A stretch of DNA of 64,000 nt from Moorena sp. SIOASIH (GTDB lineage: Bacteria > Cyanobacteriota > Cyanobacteriia > Cyanobacteriales > Coleofasciculaceae): assembly GCF_010671925.1 (NCBI RefSeq), contig NZ_JAAHIH010000008.1:1-64000 (forward strand). Reading direction: 5' to 3'. The position numbers were made by a program, and so were the translations under genes. Positions 35,460 through 44,421 of this stretch are shown here, in pieces (within the stretch, counting starts at the first letter, position 1; the number at the start of each line of letters is the position of its first letter). The notes beneath the pieces are model-generated. The model did no database searches and had not been told where the DNA came from. It worked only from the letters and a program-made list of their open reading frames with translations.

Positions 35460-36710
35460 ATGAGTGCAGAAATTATTTGTGTAGGTACGGAACTACTGCT
35501 GGGGGATATTCTCAACAGCAATGCTCAGTTTTTAGCCCAGGAGCTAGCGGCATTGGGCATTCCTCACTACTATCAGACAGTGGTGGGAGATAATATCGGG
35601 CGTTTACAGCAAGTATTGGCAATTGCTAGTGAGCGCTCCACTATCCTAATATTTACTGGTGGTCTTGGTCCGACGCCCGATGACTTGACCACGGAAGCGA
35701 TCGCTAAATTTTTTGGCGCTCCTCTGATTGAAGAACCAGATGTTATAGAGGACATCACTCAGAAGTTTGCCCGGCGGGGACGTCAATTAACTACCAATAA
35801 CCGCAAGCAAGCCCTAATTCCAGAAGGGGCAGAAGTATTACCCAACCTGAACGGAACAGCTCCTGGTATCATCTGGAAACCCCGTGCTGATTTAACCATT
35901 CTCACGTTTCCTGGTGTTCCTAGGGAAATGAATCAGATGTGGCGAGACACGGCTGTTCCCTATCTCAAAAGCCAAGGCTGGGGTAAAGAAATCGTTTATA
36001 GCCGAATGTTGCGGTTTTGGGGGATTGGAGAATCGGCTTTGGCTGAGAAAGTTGCTCCCTTTTTTGACCTTACCAACCCCACCGTTGCTCCCTATGCTAG
36101 TAAGGGACAAGTGAGGTTAAGAGTTTCGGCCCGTGCGGCTTCAGAACATGAAGCGCAACAGTTAATTGAACCAGTCGCCCAAAAATTACAGGAGATTGGG
36201 GGAATTAACTATTTCGGTACTGACACCGATACCCTAGCTTCTGTAGTGGGTCAGCTATTGACAAGTGCCTCAGAAACTATGAGCGTAGCGGAATCCTGTA
36301 CTGGCGGCGGTATTGGGAGTATGATAACCAGTGTCCCGGGGAGTTCTAATTATTTTCTGGGGGGTATAATTGCTTATGATAACGCTGTGAAAACTGGTGT
36401 ACTGGGAGTGAATTCCTCAGATTTGAAGGCGATGGGGGCGGTAAGTAAAGTTGTAGCAGAGCAAATGGCAACAGGAGTGCGATCGCTTCTTTCTTCAACC
36501 TGGTCACTGAGTATTACAGGCATAGCTGGACCTGGAGGCAATACCGATACCAAGCCTGTGGGTCTAGTTTACATTGGTCTAGCCGGACCAGATGGCATTT
36601 TAGAATGCTACAAGTACACCTTGGGTCAACATCGGAGTCGGTCTGACCTACGTCACATCAGTGCCTGCTATGCCCTCGATCGGCTACGGTGCAAATTGCT
36701 GAATCGGTGA
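35460..36710 (+). CDS. cinA: CinA-family protein (competence/damage-inducible; NMN deamidase type)
   Basis: This 416-aa protein has an N-terminal molybdopterin-binding-like (COG1058) domain with VGTELLLGDILNSNAQFLA and FTGGLGPTPDDLTTEA. Its C-terminal amidase domain reads VAESCTGGGIGSMIT, SNYFLGGIIAYDNAVK and SITGIAGPGGNTDTKPVG. Family members hydrolyse nicotinamide mononucleotide and/or ADP-ribose, salvaging pyridine nucleotide. Length and domain order are complete. It is transcribed alone and convergent with the DUF456 gene downstream. Confidence 0.92.
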   Translation: MSAEIICVGTELLLGDILNSNAQFLAQELAALGIPHYYQTVVGDNIGRLQQVLAIASERSTILIFTGGLGPTPDDLTTEAIAKFFGAPLIEEPDVIEDITQKFARRGRQLTTNNRKQALIPEGAEVLPNLNGTAPGIIWKPRADLTILTFPGVPREMNQMWRDTAVPYLKSQGWGKEIVYSRMLRFWGIGESALAEKVAPFFDLTNPTVAPYASKGQVRLRVSARAASEHEAQQLIEPVAQKLQEIGGINYFGTDTDTLASVVGQLLTSASETMSVAESCTGGGIGSMITSVPGSSNYFLGGIIAYDNAVKTGVLGVNSSDLKAMGAVSKVVAEQMATGVRSLLSSTWSLSITGIAGPGGNTDTKPVGLVYIGLAGPDGILECYKYTLGQHRSRSDLRHISACYALDRLRCKLLNR

Positions 36711-36766
36711 GCTTGTCACTTAGCGTTAGTTAGCAGGCAGTAGTGCACCCGATTACCCTTCTCAAG

Positions 36767-37306
36767 CTAAATCCCTGCACCTGGGGGCCAGGTGGTGAAA
36801 ATAAACACCACCACAGTAGCGATCGCAAGCATTCCCTGAATCAAATTTCCTACCAATGAACCGACCACAATCCCCAAGCCAGCTTTAAAGGATTGCTTAA
36901 TTCTAGGCTGTAACTTTAACTTCCGTTGATAGAGAAACTCACCTACAAACGCCCCTAACAACGGTCCGAGCACAATCCCTAGTAACGGTCCGCCGAAGGG
37001 CAAGGCGGGTAAAAGACCAAAAACCCCCATGAACAAGCCGATTATGGAACCAATTTGTCCCCAATTACTAGCACCAGCTTTTTTGGCTCCCCAGTAAGCG
37101 GCTAAAAAATCGACCCCCATACCGAGTAGCCACACAAAGATTGCTACGCCCAATGCCCAGGTGACGCTACTAAAGCCCTCAGCAATACCCCAAATTATGG
37201 TGGCAGCTAAAATCAACATGGCACCGGGAATGCCAGGAACAACCGAACCAATAATGCCTACTAGCATCATCAGAATCAGCAACCAGTACAAAATGATTAA
37301 CCACAT
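36767..37306 (-). CDS. DUF456 family membrane protein
   Basis: This 179-aa protein has about five hydrophobic segments and Gly-rich turns typical of DUF456 (GSVVPGIPGAMLILAATIIW near the N-terminus, FGGPLLGIVLGPLLGAFVGE in the middle). The molecular function is unknown. It is transcribed in the same direction as the gene upstream (37332-37976), with a 25-bp gap, so it is probably in the same unit as the complex-C assembly gene. No signal peptide is separate from the first membrane helix. Confidence 0.82.
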   Translation of the reverse strand: MWLIILYWLLILMMLVGIIGSVVPGIPGAMLILAATIIWGIAEGFSSVTWALGVAIFVWLLGMGVDFLAAYWGAKKAGASNWGQIGSIIGLFMGVFGLLPALPFGGPLLGIVLGPLLGAFVGEFLYQRKLKLQPRIKQSFKAGLGIVVGSLVGNLIQGMLAIATVVVFIFTTWPPGAGI

Positions 37307-37331
37307 TTATATTCGAAGCGGATCCCACATC

Positions 37332-37976
37332 TTATAAGTTACCAGAGAGAGTATTGGCGAGTTTATCAGCAATCCCCTCAATCCAATTTTCATCTTGTTT
37401 AGTGTAACTTCGGGGAGCATTGGCTGCCAAAATTAGCGCTCCTTGGTTGCCAATCGGTTGACATATGACACCTTGTGTGTTAACAGGCAAGTAGTCAAAT
37501 TCAAGTCGCCCTGGATAGAGCTTCAGGTTAACTAGATAGACGGCTTTTTGAGTTTCGAGAACCCGCTTGAAAATGGCTCCCGGCTCGACTTGGGGATTTT
37601 TGCCCAAGATCCCCCGCCGGAGCAGGACTTTGCCTTGGTATACCACCACAAGCGATCGCGTTACCGTATTAGTCAGTAATAGATGGGATGCCCAGGCTAA
37701 TTCAGTTTTTACCTGATCTGGCAGTTCTGGAGCGAGTTCCAAACCCTCTTCGCCAATCAGTTTAACTGTATCAGGAGGTTTGGGCTGTACCTGCTGCCAC
37801 AGTAAACCTGTCAAAATCAATACAGCACAAACAATTACCCCTACAGCATCAGAACGAGCTTGAGAATTGGTTAGCTGGGAGGTTAATAAACGGTTGATCA
37901 GCAACAGACTCCCTGCCAATCCTCCAACCGCAAATGGCAGCAGCCGCAGTACATCATTTTGGTCGGGTTTAGCCAT
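37332..37976 (-). CDS. Cofactor assembly of complex C subunit B-like protein (CCB/DUF2930)
   Basis: This 214-aa protein starts at the ATG at 37976, directly after a GTG. There are two N-terminal hydrophobic helices (LLPFAVGGLAGSLLLINRLL and GVIVCAVLILTGLLW), then a soluble domain (LLTNTVTRSLVVVYQGKVLLRRG). This matches cyanobacterial and chloroplast CCB2/CCB4-type proteins that help attach haem c(i) to cytochrome b6. I recall this gene next to rpaB in other cyanobacteria, and it lies 58 bp from rpaB here. Assignment is by recalled family pattern. Confidence 0.65.
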   Translation of the reverse strand: MAKPDQNDVLRLLPFAVGGLAGSLLLINRLLTSQLTNSQARSDAVGVIVCAVLILTGLLWQQVQPKPPDTVKLIGEEGLELAPELPDQVKTELAWASHLLLTNTVTRSLVVVYQGKVLLRRGILGKNPQVEPGAIFKRVLETQKAVYLVNLKLYPGRLEFDYLPVNTQGVICQPIGNQGALILAANAPRSYTKQDENWIEGIADKLANTLSGNL

Positions 37977-38034
37977 CACTCACCTGTTGGTTATTAGTTC
38001 AGGACTTACGCAGCTGAAAGGCAACATCAAGGTG

Positions 38035-38769
38035 TTAGTATTTTTCATCCCCCGGTTCAATGATCCGTTGGAACAAATAACCTGTACCTCGTGCGGTCAG
38101 AATTAGCTCAGGATTACTCGGGTCATCCTCTAACTTGGCTCGTAGCCGGGAGATGTGGACATCTACTACACGGGTATCCACATGGCGTTCGGGGGTATAG
38201 CCCCACACTTCCTGCAAAATTTCAGAACGGGAGAATGGTTCTCCGGAACGTCTAACTAATAACTCCAGAAGACTGAACTCCATCCCAGTCAGCCGAATCC
38301 GCTCATCCCCTTTGTAGACCTGCCGCTTGTTGGTGTCGATTTTGATACTCCCGACATGAATCACGCCAGAACTAGGAATACCGGCAGACCCGACTTTATC
38401 AAACCGCCGCAGTACGGAGCGAATACGGGCTTCCAATTCTTTTGGCGAAAAGGGCTTGACCACATAGTCATCTGCTCCTAACTCTAGACCTGTAATCCGG
38501 TCAGCGACATCCCCTAAAGCAGTTAGCATAATAATGGGAATGTCTGATTCCTTGCGTAATTCTTGACAGACACCATAGCCGTCTAGCTTTGGCATCATCA
38601 CATCTAACACCACTAGGTCAGGCTCTGTATCACGAAATGTGTTTAGGGCTTCTTCTCCATCGGCGGCTGTGACTACCTCGTAGCCAATCATGGACAACCG
38701 AGTTTCTAATATGCGACGGATACTAGCCTCGTCATCGACAACAAGAATTTTTTCTTTATGAGTTTCCAA
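38035..38769 (-). CDS. rpaB: Response regulator RpaB (Ycf27), OmpR family
   Basis: This 244-aa protein has a receiver domain with acidic pair VVDDEAS, phospho-acceptor VVLDVMMPKLDGYG (Asp about 56) and Lys in YVVKPFSPKELEARIR. An OmpR-type winged helix follows, with WGYTPERHVDTRVVDVHISR and ARGTGYLF. It is close to the RpaB sequence I recall from Synechocystis. RpaB controls high-light, photosystem and redox genes and is essential in many cyanobacteria. The start is a TTG at 38769, since the family N-terminus (ME..KEKILVVDDE) aligns there. It is the first gene of a minus-strand unit with the complex-C gene. Confidence 0.93.
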   Translation of the reverse strand: METHKEKILVVDDEASIRRILETRLSMIGYEVVTAADGEEALNTFRDTEPDLVVLDVMMPKLDGYGVCQELRKESDIPIIMLTALGDVADRITGLELGADDYVVKPFSPKELEARIRSVLRRFDKVGSAGIPSSGVIHVGSIKIDTNKRQVYKGDERIRLTGMEFSLLELLVRRSGEPFSRSEILQEVWGYTPERHVDTRVVDVHISRLRAKLEDDPSNPELILTARGTGYLFQRIIEPGDEKY

Positions 38770-38973
38770 TTGACGTTATACTCCTGAAATGGTGAAGTAA
38801 GATTAATGATTTATTAATTTATCAGTAGTTTATCTCTAAGATATAACGCTTTACAAAGTTGGTTTGATGGTTGAGAATTATATTTTCCTTGCTGGTGAAG
38901 TCTTTCTTGACTTTCATTAAAGTTAATTTAATCATTGAGTTTTTTTAAGAGTTTTTAAGACTTTTAAAGTAGG

Positions 38974-40554
38974 ATGCCGAAGCCTAAAACGCTCTATGTG
39001 TGTAATGCCTGTGGTGCTGAGTCCTCCCAATGGTTCGGCAAATGTCCTGCCTGTGGTACTTACAATTCCTTGGATGAGGTAGCTCCCCCACCCCCGGTCA
39101 AAATCAGTCGCGGGGGTTGGCAATCCAATACTTATTCCGATAACCACGACCCTAGAACTGGACCAGCTCAACCGAGATCATCCCTTACCTTCTCAGAAAT
39201 TGTTGATACTGTCCAGATCCGCTTCCCCTCAGGCTATGGGGAACTCGACCGAGTCCTCGGAGGTGGCATTGTGCCTGGGTCTTTAGTATTAATTGGTGGA
39301 GATCCAGGGATTGGCAAATCAACCTTAATGCTCCAAGTTGCCAATCAACTTGCCAAGTTGCATCGTATTCTATACGTTTGTGCAGAGGAATCAGGACAGC
39401 AGGTAAAACTGCGAGCATCTCGCCTGGGTGTGGTATCAGCAGAAACCCCTGATCAGCAATCTAATAACGGTAGGGTGAAAAAGGAGGCTAAGTCTTCTAA
39501 GTCTAAGTCTTCTAAGTCAAAATCATCCAAAACTCCCATAGCTGCTCAAGACTCTGACTCTAAATCTGAGTCTAAAGACGCTGATTTGTATATCTTACCA
39601 GAAACCGATTTAGAGGAAATTCTGCGAGAGTTGGAATCCCTCAAACCTCAGGTAGCAGTGATTGACAGTATTCAGACCCTTTATTTTCCGGCCTTGACCT
39701 CTGCTCCTGGTTCCGTTGCTCAAGTGCGGGAATGTACCTCCGCCCTGATGCAGGTAGCAAAGCGGTCAAACATTACCCTATTAATTGTGGGTCATGTGAC
39801 CAAAGAAGGCGCGATCGCAGGACCAAGGGTACTGGAACACTTAGTCGATACCGTATTGTACTTTGAAGGCGATCGCTTTGCCTCCCATCGGCTACTGCGT
39901 TCTGTGAAAAACCGCTTTGGGGCTACTCATGAAATCGGTATTTTTGAAATGGTCAGCAATGGTTTGCAGGAAGTCTTAAATCCTTCTGATCTGTTTTTGG
40001 GTAACCGGGATGAAATGAGCCCTGGTACTGCTACTGTAGTCGCTTGTGAAGGTACTCGTCCGATTCTGGTAGAGTTGCAAGCCCTGGTAAGTCCTGCCAG
40101 TTATGGGGCACCACGCCGCTCAACCACTGGAGTTGATTACAACCGCTTACAACAAATTCTGGCAGTCTTGGAAAAGCGAGTCGGGATTCCCCTATCCAAA
40201 TTAGATGCTTATGTAGCAACAGCAGGGGGGCTAGGAGTAGAAGAACCCGCAGCTGATTTAGGAATGGCTATTGCCGTAGTAGCCAGTTTTCGCGATCGCG
40301 TTGTCGATCCTCGCACCGTTATGATTGGTGAAATCAGCTTAGGGGGGCAAGTGCGACTAGTCTCTCAGATGGAACTCCGACTCAAAGAAGCTGCCAAGTT
40401 AGGGTTCAAGCGAGCCATCATACCCAAAGGTCAAACCTTACCTGATCTCGGTATTGAAATTATTCAAGTATCCAGAGTACTAGATGCCATTATCGCTGCC
40501 TTGCCTGGGGGATTACGGCAGGACTTCCATGAGGATATCGAGGATCAAATATAA
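38974..40554 (+). CDS. radA: DNA repair protein RadA
   Basis: This 526-aa protein has a C4 zinc finger ([20 protein letters not shown]), Walker [11 protein letters not shown], the RadA signature [17 protein letters not shown] and a C-terminal Lon-like domain ([20 protein letters not shown]). It promotes branch migration in recombination and repair. Unusually, residues about 158-205 contain a Ser/Lys-rich low-complexity insert ([22 protein letters not shown]) between the ATPase strands, longer than in the typical protein. It is divergent from rpaB across a 200-bp region. Confidence 0.93.
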   Translation: MPKPKTLYVCNACGAESSQWFGKCPACGTYNSLDEVAPPPPVKISRGGWQSNTYSDNHDPRTGPAQPRSSLTFSEIVDTVQIRFPSGYGELDRVLGGGIVPGSLVLIGGDPGIGKSTLMLQVANQLAKLHRILYVCAEESGQQVKLRASRLGVVSAETPDQQSNNGRVKKEAKSSKSKSSKSKSSKTPIAAQDSDSKSESKDADLYILPETDLEEILRELESLKPQVAVIDSIQTLYFPALTSAPGSVAQVRECTSALMQVAKRSNITLLIVGHVTKEGAIAGPRVLEHLVDTVLYFEGDRFASHRLLRSVKNRFGATHEIGIFEMVSNGLQEVLNPSDLFLGNRDEMSPGTATVVACEGTRPILVELQALVSPASYGAPRRSTTGVDYNRLQQILAVLEKRVGIPLSKLDAYVATAGGLGVEEPAADLGMAIAVVASFRDRVVDPRTVMIGEISLGGQVRLVSQMELRLKEAAKLGFKRAIIPKGQTLPDLGIEIIQVSRVLDAIIAALPGGLRQDFHEDIEDQI

Positions 40555-40560
40555 GATCTA

Positions 40561-40710
40561 AGATCAAGTCCGGTTGAATACCCATCACAACCAAGAGGGT
40601 GGGGAGGGTGGGAGGTGTGGGGAGGATGGGGAGATGGGAAGTGTGGGAAGTGTGGGAGGTGTGGGGAGATGGGGAGATTTTTATGAAGGGGAATTATCGG
40701 TATATCATAT
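40561..40710. mobile_element. Inverted, degenerate copy of the MITE-like element
   Basis: AGATCAAGTCCGGTTGAATA at 40561 is the right TIR on the opposite strand, and GGTATATCATATC near 40700 is a worn left TIR. The core holds GGGGAGATGG units, the complement of CCATCTCCCC. The element starts seven bases after the radA stop codon. Confidence 0.5.
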
Positions 40711-40728
40711 CCTATCTCTTTTATAGTG

Positions 40729-40812
40729 TTCCCGATTCCCAATTCCCGATTCCCGATTCCCGATTCCCGATTCCCGATTCCCGATTCCCAATTCCCGATT
40801 CCCGATTCCCGA
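40729..40812. repeat. CCCGATT array running into the creatininase gene's 3' end
   Basis: About ten copies of CCCGATT/CCCAATT lead directly into the reverse-strand stop codon of the creatininase-family gene. Confidence 0.88.
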
Positions 40813-40813
40813 T

Positions 40814-41560
40814 TCACTCTGCGGCCAGAAACTCTAAATAACTACCACTCAACTCCTTGACTGCCAACTCATAAAACTGCTTACCATGTTGCGGTGTTGC
40901 TAAGGCTGGATTAGACCCCATACGACCATCGGGATAACGGCGACGAAAATCTGCGGCTCCATAAATTGGGTGTCCAGACGCAACTGTTTCTGAGAGGGGT
41001 GCTTGTTTAATCGCTTCGGGATAAAGATATTGGGTAAGTGCTACCTCAGAAGGAGTAGCATGGGAACCTTCTTGATCCCCATACAATTCCTTAGCTAATT
41101 TATAGACAGAACGGCACATAAACCAATTAGCTACCCGACACTGAACCCTTTCCCCATTGGGAATCTGTAAATCGCTCAAGTGGGCGTAACTTTCAGAAAA
41201 CGCTGCCTTAAGGGTAGCGATATTACCCCCATGACCATTGATAAAGAAAAACTTGGTGAACCCAGCTCTAGTCAAGCAAGTCAGGTAGTCTTTGATCACC
41301 TGAATTAAAGTACTCGGTTTCAAACTGATGCTACCGGGAAAAGCCGTGTGGTGTAGCGCCATCCCGACATTAATGGTGGGAGCAACTAGGGCATTCGTTG
41401 CCTCAGACACACCTTTTGCGATCGCTTCTGCACATATTGCGTCGGTGCCAATCAATCCAGTTGGTCCATGTTGTTCAGTTGAACCAATGGGCAGAATAAT
41501 CCCTGGTGATTCCTTTAGGTAAGCTTCAATTTCTGTCCAAGTACTCAAGTGTAACAGCAT
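40814..41560 (-). CDS. Creatininase-family amidohydrolase
   Basis: This is a 248-aa protein from the ATG at 41560; a longer frame adds 14 unconserved-looking residues. Metal-binding and catalytic features of the creatininase family are [41 protein letters not shown] and [12 protein letters not shown]. Members hydrolyse cyclic amides or amides (creatinine, riboflavin-pathway formamides, mycofactocin MftE). The substrate here is not known. It is convergent with radA and divergent from sphR. Confidence 0.82.
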   Translation of the reverse strand: MLLHLSTWTEIEAYLKESPGIILPIGSTEQHGPTGLIGTDAICAEAIAKGVSEATNALVAPTINVGMALHHTAFPGSISLKPSTLIQVIKDYLTCLTRAGFTKFFFINGHGGNIATLKAAFSESYAHLSDLQIPNGERVQCRVANWFMCRSVYKLAKELYGDQEGSHATPSEVALTQYLYPEAIKQAPLSETVASGHPIYGAADFRRRYPDGRMGSNPALATPQHGKQFYELAVKELSGSYLEFLAAE

Positions 41561-41602
41561 GGTTAATCCTCTTAGAGGGTTAGTAGTTGTGATATCTGCC
41601 AA

Positions 41603-42048
41603 ACCTCTCGTTTCAAGTAGGTGTAGAGGTTGAAGGTTATAAGATTGAAGGTTGAACGCGATTGCGTGGCCAATAGGCCAAGGTTATAAGGTTGAAGGTT
41701 ATAAGGTTGAACGCGATTGCGTGGCCAATAGGCCAAGGTTTTGTTTGCATATCATATAGCACTACCCATTAATATTAGGACATTCCTAAACTCCGAAACT
41801 TAGTCATAGCTTACTTTTGACTTCTGACGCAAGAACCTTGCTGACTTGCGCGTAGCGCTATACTACCTGGGATTTTCGGTTAATTTTCTCTCAATTAGGC
41901 AAAATGGCTCCATAATCTATCCGCAGCCAGATAAGATTGTGGTAAAAATCAGGTTAATTGATGATTAAGTCAATATTCTGATTGACAGATGCGTGGTACT
42001 GCTTGTATATCTTGACGTGTAACCTCAGTTACCAACTTTTCTTACTTT
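41603..42048. repeat. GTTGAAG/TTATAAG repeats upstream of sphR
   Basis: Positions 41625-41745 hold GTTGAAGGTTATAAG units and two copies of GCGTGGCCAATAGGCCAAGG, which contains the palindrome GGCC(aat)AGGCC. The sphR promoter should lie within about 41870-42048. No confident PHO-box repeat was found by eye. Confidence 0.65.
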
Positions 42049-42795
42049 ATGCTTGCTCTCGACATACCCCACAGTGCTTCAGGTTCAGAACTGACCAAGG
42101 CTAAACAAGTCTTAGTGGTGGAAGACGAAGAACTAATCCGAGAAATGATCGTCCTAGCCCTGGAAGAAGAAGGTTACGAGGTTTTAACTGCTTCCGACGG
42201 CGCTACAGCTTTGACTATGCTTCAGGATACCGATCAAACTGGTTACTCTGTGGATTTGCTCATATTAGACCTAATGTTACCTCAGGTTAATGGTTTAGAT
42301 CTGTGTCGGTTGCTACGTTATCGAGGAAATCCCATTCCTATCCTGATTCTCAGTGCCAAAGCTAGTGAAACGGATCGGGTTTTAGGTTTGGAAGTTGGTG
42401 CAGACGACTACCTCACTAAACCGTTCAGTATGCGGGAGTTGATTGCTCGTTGCCGAGCCTTAATTCGTCGCCAACACTTGAATGGTATGACTCCAACACC
42501 AGTGCAGGAATTCCGAGAGATCAAGCTGTACCCCCAAGAGTGTCGGGTGACGGTTCGGGGAGAAGAGGTTAATTTATCTCCCAAAGAGTTTCGACTTTTG
42601 GACTTATTTATCAATCATCCCCGCCGAGTTTGGTCTCGGGAGCAATTAATTGATCAAGTATGGGGAATGGATTTTGTAGGAGATACTAAAACAGTGGATG
42701 TTCATATTCGCTGGTTACGGGAAAAATTAGAGGAAGACCCCAGTAAACCAGAATACCTGATCACTGTAAGGGGTTTTGGTTATCGCTTTGGATAA
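42049..42795 (+). CDS. sphR: OmpR/PhoB-type response regulator, SphR of the phosphate regulon
   Basis: This 248-aa protein has a receiver domain (VVEDEELIREM, phospho-acceptor LLILDLMLPQVNGLD, Lys in YLTKPFSMRELIAR) and a PhoB-like winged helix (RREQ-type VWSREQLIDQVWGMDFVG, TVDVHIRWLREKLEEDP, VRGFGYRF). The next non-mobile genes are an SphS-like kinase and a phoU gene, so this is the cyanobacterial SphR-SphS-SphU phosphate-starvation system. A TnpB element now separates it from its kinase gene. Confidence 0.85.
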   Translation: MLALDIPHSASGSELTKAKQVLVVEDEELIREMIVLALEEEGYEVLTASDGATALTMLQDTDQTGYSVDLLILDLMLPQVNGLDLCRLLRYRGNPIPILILSAKASETDRVLGLEVGADDYLTKPFSMRELIARCRALIRRQHLNGMTPTPVQEFREIKLYPQECRVTVRGEEVNLSPKEFRLLDLFINHPRRVWSREQLIDQVWGMDFVGDTKTVDVHIRWLREKLEEDPSKPEYLITVRGFGYRFG

Positions 42796-42799
42796 ATAA

Positions 42800-42862
42800 T
42801 GAAGGAGAGATAAAGGAGAGATAAAGGAGAGATAAAGGAGAGATAAAGGAGAGATAAAGGAG
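42800..42862. repeat. 11-bp tandem repeat downstream of sphR
   Basis: About five copies of GGAGAGATAAA with exact 11-bp period begin a few bases after the sphR stop codon. The unit contains a Shine-Dalgarno-like GGAG but precedes no gene directly. Confidence 0.9.
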
Positions 42863-42968
42863 AAAGTATGATAAAGTACGAAGTCCTTAATACTTCATAT
42901 TGTTTTTTAGGGAAACTCCTACAAGCCAAAACCCCGCGTTTTTAAACCGGGTTAGAATTTACCGCAAG

Positions 42969-43041
42969 AATAGTGGAGCCAATGAGCGTCGGCAGGTTAT
43001 GAGTAAAAGTTTGAAGGTTTTTGTAATAAGGCTCCACTATT
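42969..43041 (+). other. Perfect 12-bp inverted repeat upstream of tnpB
   Basis: AATAGTGGAGCC (42969-42980) and GGCTCCACTATT (43030-43041) are perfect complements, separated by 49 bases. A second small hairpin, GCGAC-TTGA-GTCGC, lies near 43076. These may be structured leader RNA of the element. Confidence 0.55.
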
Positions 43042-43169
43042 AATCAGGTTTCGTCTCCGGGATGTAGGCTCGCTGCGACTTGAGTCGCCGTGAAAAATAT
43101 AGAGAAAAAACTTGTATTTTTGTGCTAAGTGTGTTAGCATAATTGTATAACCCAAAGGGTCGAGTTCTG

Positions 43170-44405
43170 ATGATCATACTTGAGTTTAAGGCACGCGGGA
43201 AAAAGGCACAGTATCAATCTATAGACAAAGCTATTCGGACTACTAAATTTGTACGGAATAGCTGCCTACGACTATGGATGGACAACAAAAGGCTAAGTAA
43301 GTACGACTTAAACAAGTACTGTAAGACCTTAGCTAAAAACTTTTCTTTTGCCAATGAACTGAACTCAACGGCTCGACAGGCTGCGGCTGAAAGAGCATGG
43401 TCATCAATTGCTCGCTTCTTTGAAAACTGCAAGAAAAAAGTCCCCGGCAAAAAAGGCTTCCCTAAATTCCAGAAACATTGTAGGTCGGTCGAATACAAAC
43501 AGTCAGGGTGGAAGTTGTCCCCTGACAAAAAGTCGATTACTTTCAGTGATAAAAAAGGGATTGGAAAGCTAAAACTTAAGGGTACATGGGATTTGTGGCG
43601 TTTTGATAAAAATTTAATTAAGCGGGTTCGCATAGTCAAAAGGGCTGACGGGTATTATGTTCAATTTTGTATCTCTGTCGATGTAAAAGAACAGTTGGAA
43701 CCGGCTGACGCGACCGTGGGATTGGATGTAGGACTAAAAGAGTTTTATACCGATTCTAGGGGCAACACTGAACCTAATCCCAGGTTTTATCGTAAAGGTG
43801 AAAAGCGATTAAAATTTTATCAACGCCGAGTTTCTCGGAGAAAGAAAGGCTCATCTAACTGCAAAAAAGCCATCAATAGACTAGGCAGACAACATCTCAA
43901 AATAAGTAGGCAACGTGAAGAACATGCCAAGAGACTGGCACGTTGCGTAATACGGTCTAACGACTTGGTCGCCTACGAAGATTTGAGAGTAAAGAATATG
44001 GTCAAGAATCATTGTCTGGCTAAGTCTATTAATGATGCAGGTTGGTATCAATTTAGGAAATGGTTAGAGCATTTTGGAACTAAATTTGGCAGGGTCACGG
44101 TTGCAGTAAATCCTGCCTATACAAGCCAGAATTGTTCTGAATGCGGCGAAATTGTCAAAAAATCACTATCTACTAGGACTCACGTCTGCAAGTGTGGTTG
44201 TAGATTAGATCGGGATCAAAACGCCGCGATCAACATACTAAAAAGAGCCTTGGGTACGGTGGGGCACACCGGAACCTGGATTGACCGTAGGTCACGCTAC
44301 GCGAACGTAGATCCCAACGCTTCGGGAGATTTGACCTCTACTGTTCTTGGTTCCGGTCAGGTTCAGCAAGTCGAATCGTTGAGCGAAGAATCCCCGCGTC
44401 TTTAG
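43170..44405 (+). CDS. tnpB: TnpB RNA-guided nuclease (IS200/IS605 OrfB family)
   Basis: This 411-aa product starts at the ATG at 43170; an in-frame TTG lies nine codons upstream. RuvC-like residues are present: Asp in GLDVGLKEFYTD, Glu in VAYEDLRVKNM and Asp in CRLDRDQNAAINIL. The zinc ribbon reads CSECGEIV...CKCGC. All catalytic residues appear intact, so it may be an active omega-RNA-guided DNA nuclease. The 3' end overlaps the transposon right-end hairpin region, where the omega-RNA is normally encoded. Confidence 0.88.
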   Translation: MIILEFKARGKKAQYQSIDKAIRTTKFVRNSCLRLWMDNKRLSKYDLNKYCKTLAKNFSFANELNSTARQAAAERAWSSIARFFENCKKKVPGKKGFPKFQKHCRSVEYKQSGWKLSPDKKSITFSDKKGIGKLKLKGTWDLWRFDKNLIKRVRIVKRADGYYVQFCISVDVKEQLEPADATVGLDVGLKEFYTDSRGNTEPNPRFYRKGEKRLKFYQRRVSRRKKGSSNCKKAINRLGRQHLKISRQREEHAKRLARCVIRSNDLVAYEDLRVKNMVKNHCLAKSINDAGWYQFRKWLEHFGTKFGRVTVAVNPAYTSQNCSECGEIVKKSLSTRTHVCKCGCRLDRDQNAAINILKRALGTVGHTGTWIDRRSRYANVDPNASGDLTSTVLGSGQVQQVESLSEESPRL

Positions 44406-44412
44406 ACCGGGG
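44392..44412 (+). ncRNA. Right-end hairpin, probable 3' part of the omega-RNA scaffold
   Basis: CCCCG...CGGGG with inner TCT/AGA pairs forms a compact hairpin overlapping the tnpB stop codon. In characterised IS200/IS605 elements the scaffold ends at the transposon boundary and the next bases outside serve as guide. Here those bases would be the sphS start region (inference). Confidence 0.4.
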
Positions 44413-44414
44413 AG
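44409..44414 (+). promoter_or_regulatory. Ribosome-binding site of sphS supplied by the IS end
   Basis: GGGGAG is the 3' arm of the transposon right-end hairpin and sits seven bases upstream of the sphS ATG at 44422. In the hairpin form this site would be partly paired. Confidence 0.6.
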
Positions 44415-44421
44415 TGTCAAT

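Larger units (their letters stand above)
42910..44420 (+). mobile_element. IS200/IS605-type element containing only tnpB, inserted between sphR and sphS
   Basis: Near-identical hairpins mark the ends: 42932-42951 (CCCCGCGTTTTTAAACCGGG) and 44392-44412 (CCCCGCGTCTTTAGACCGGG, then G). No Y1 transposase gene is present, so the element would need TnpA in trans. The right end reaches within a few bases of the sphS start codon. The exact left end is uncertain. Confidence 0.7.
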
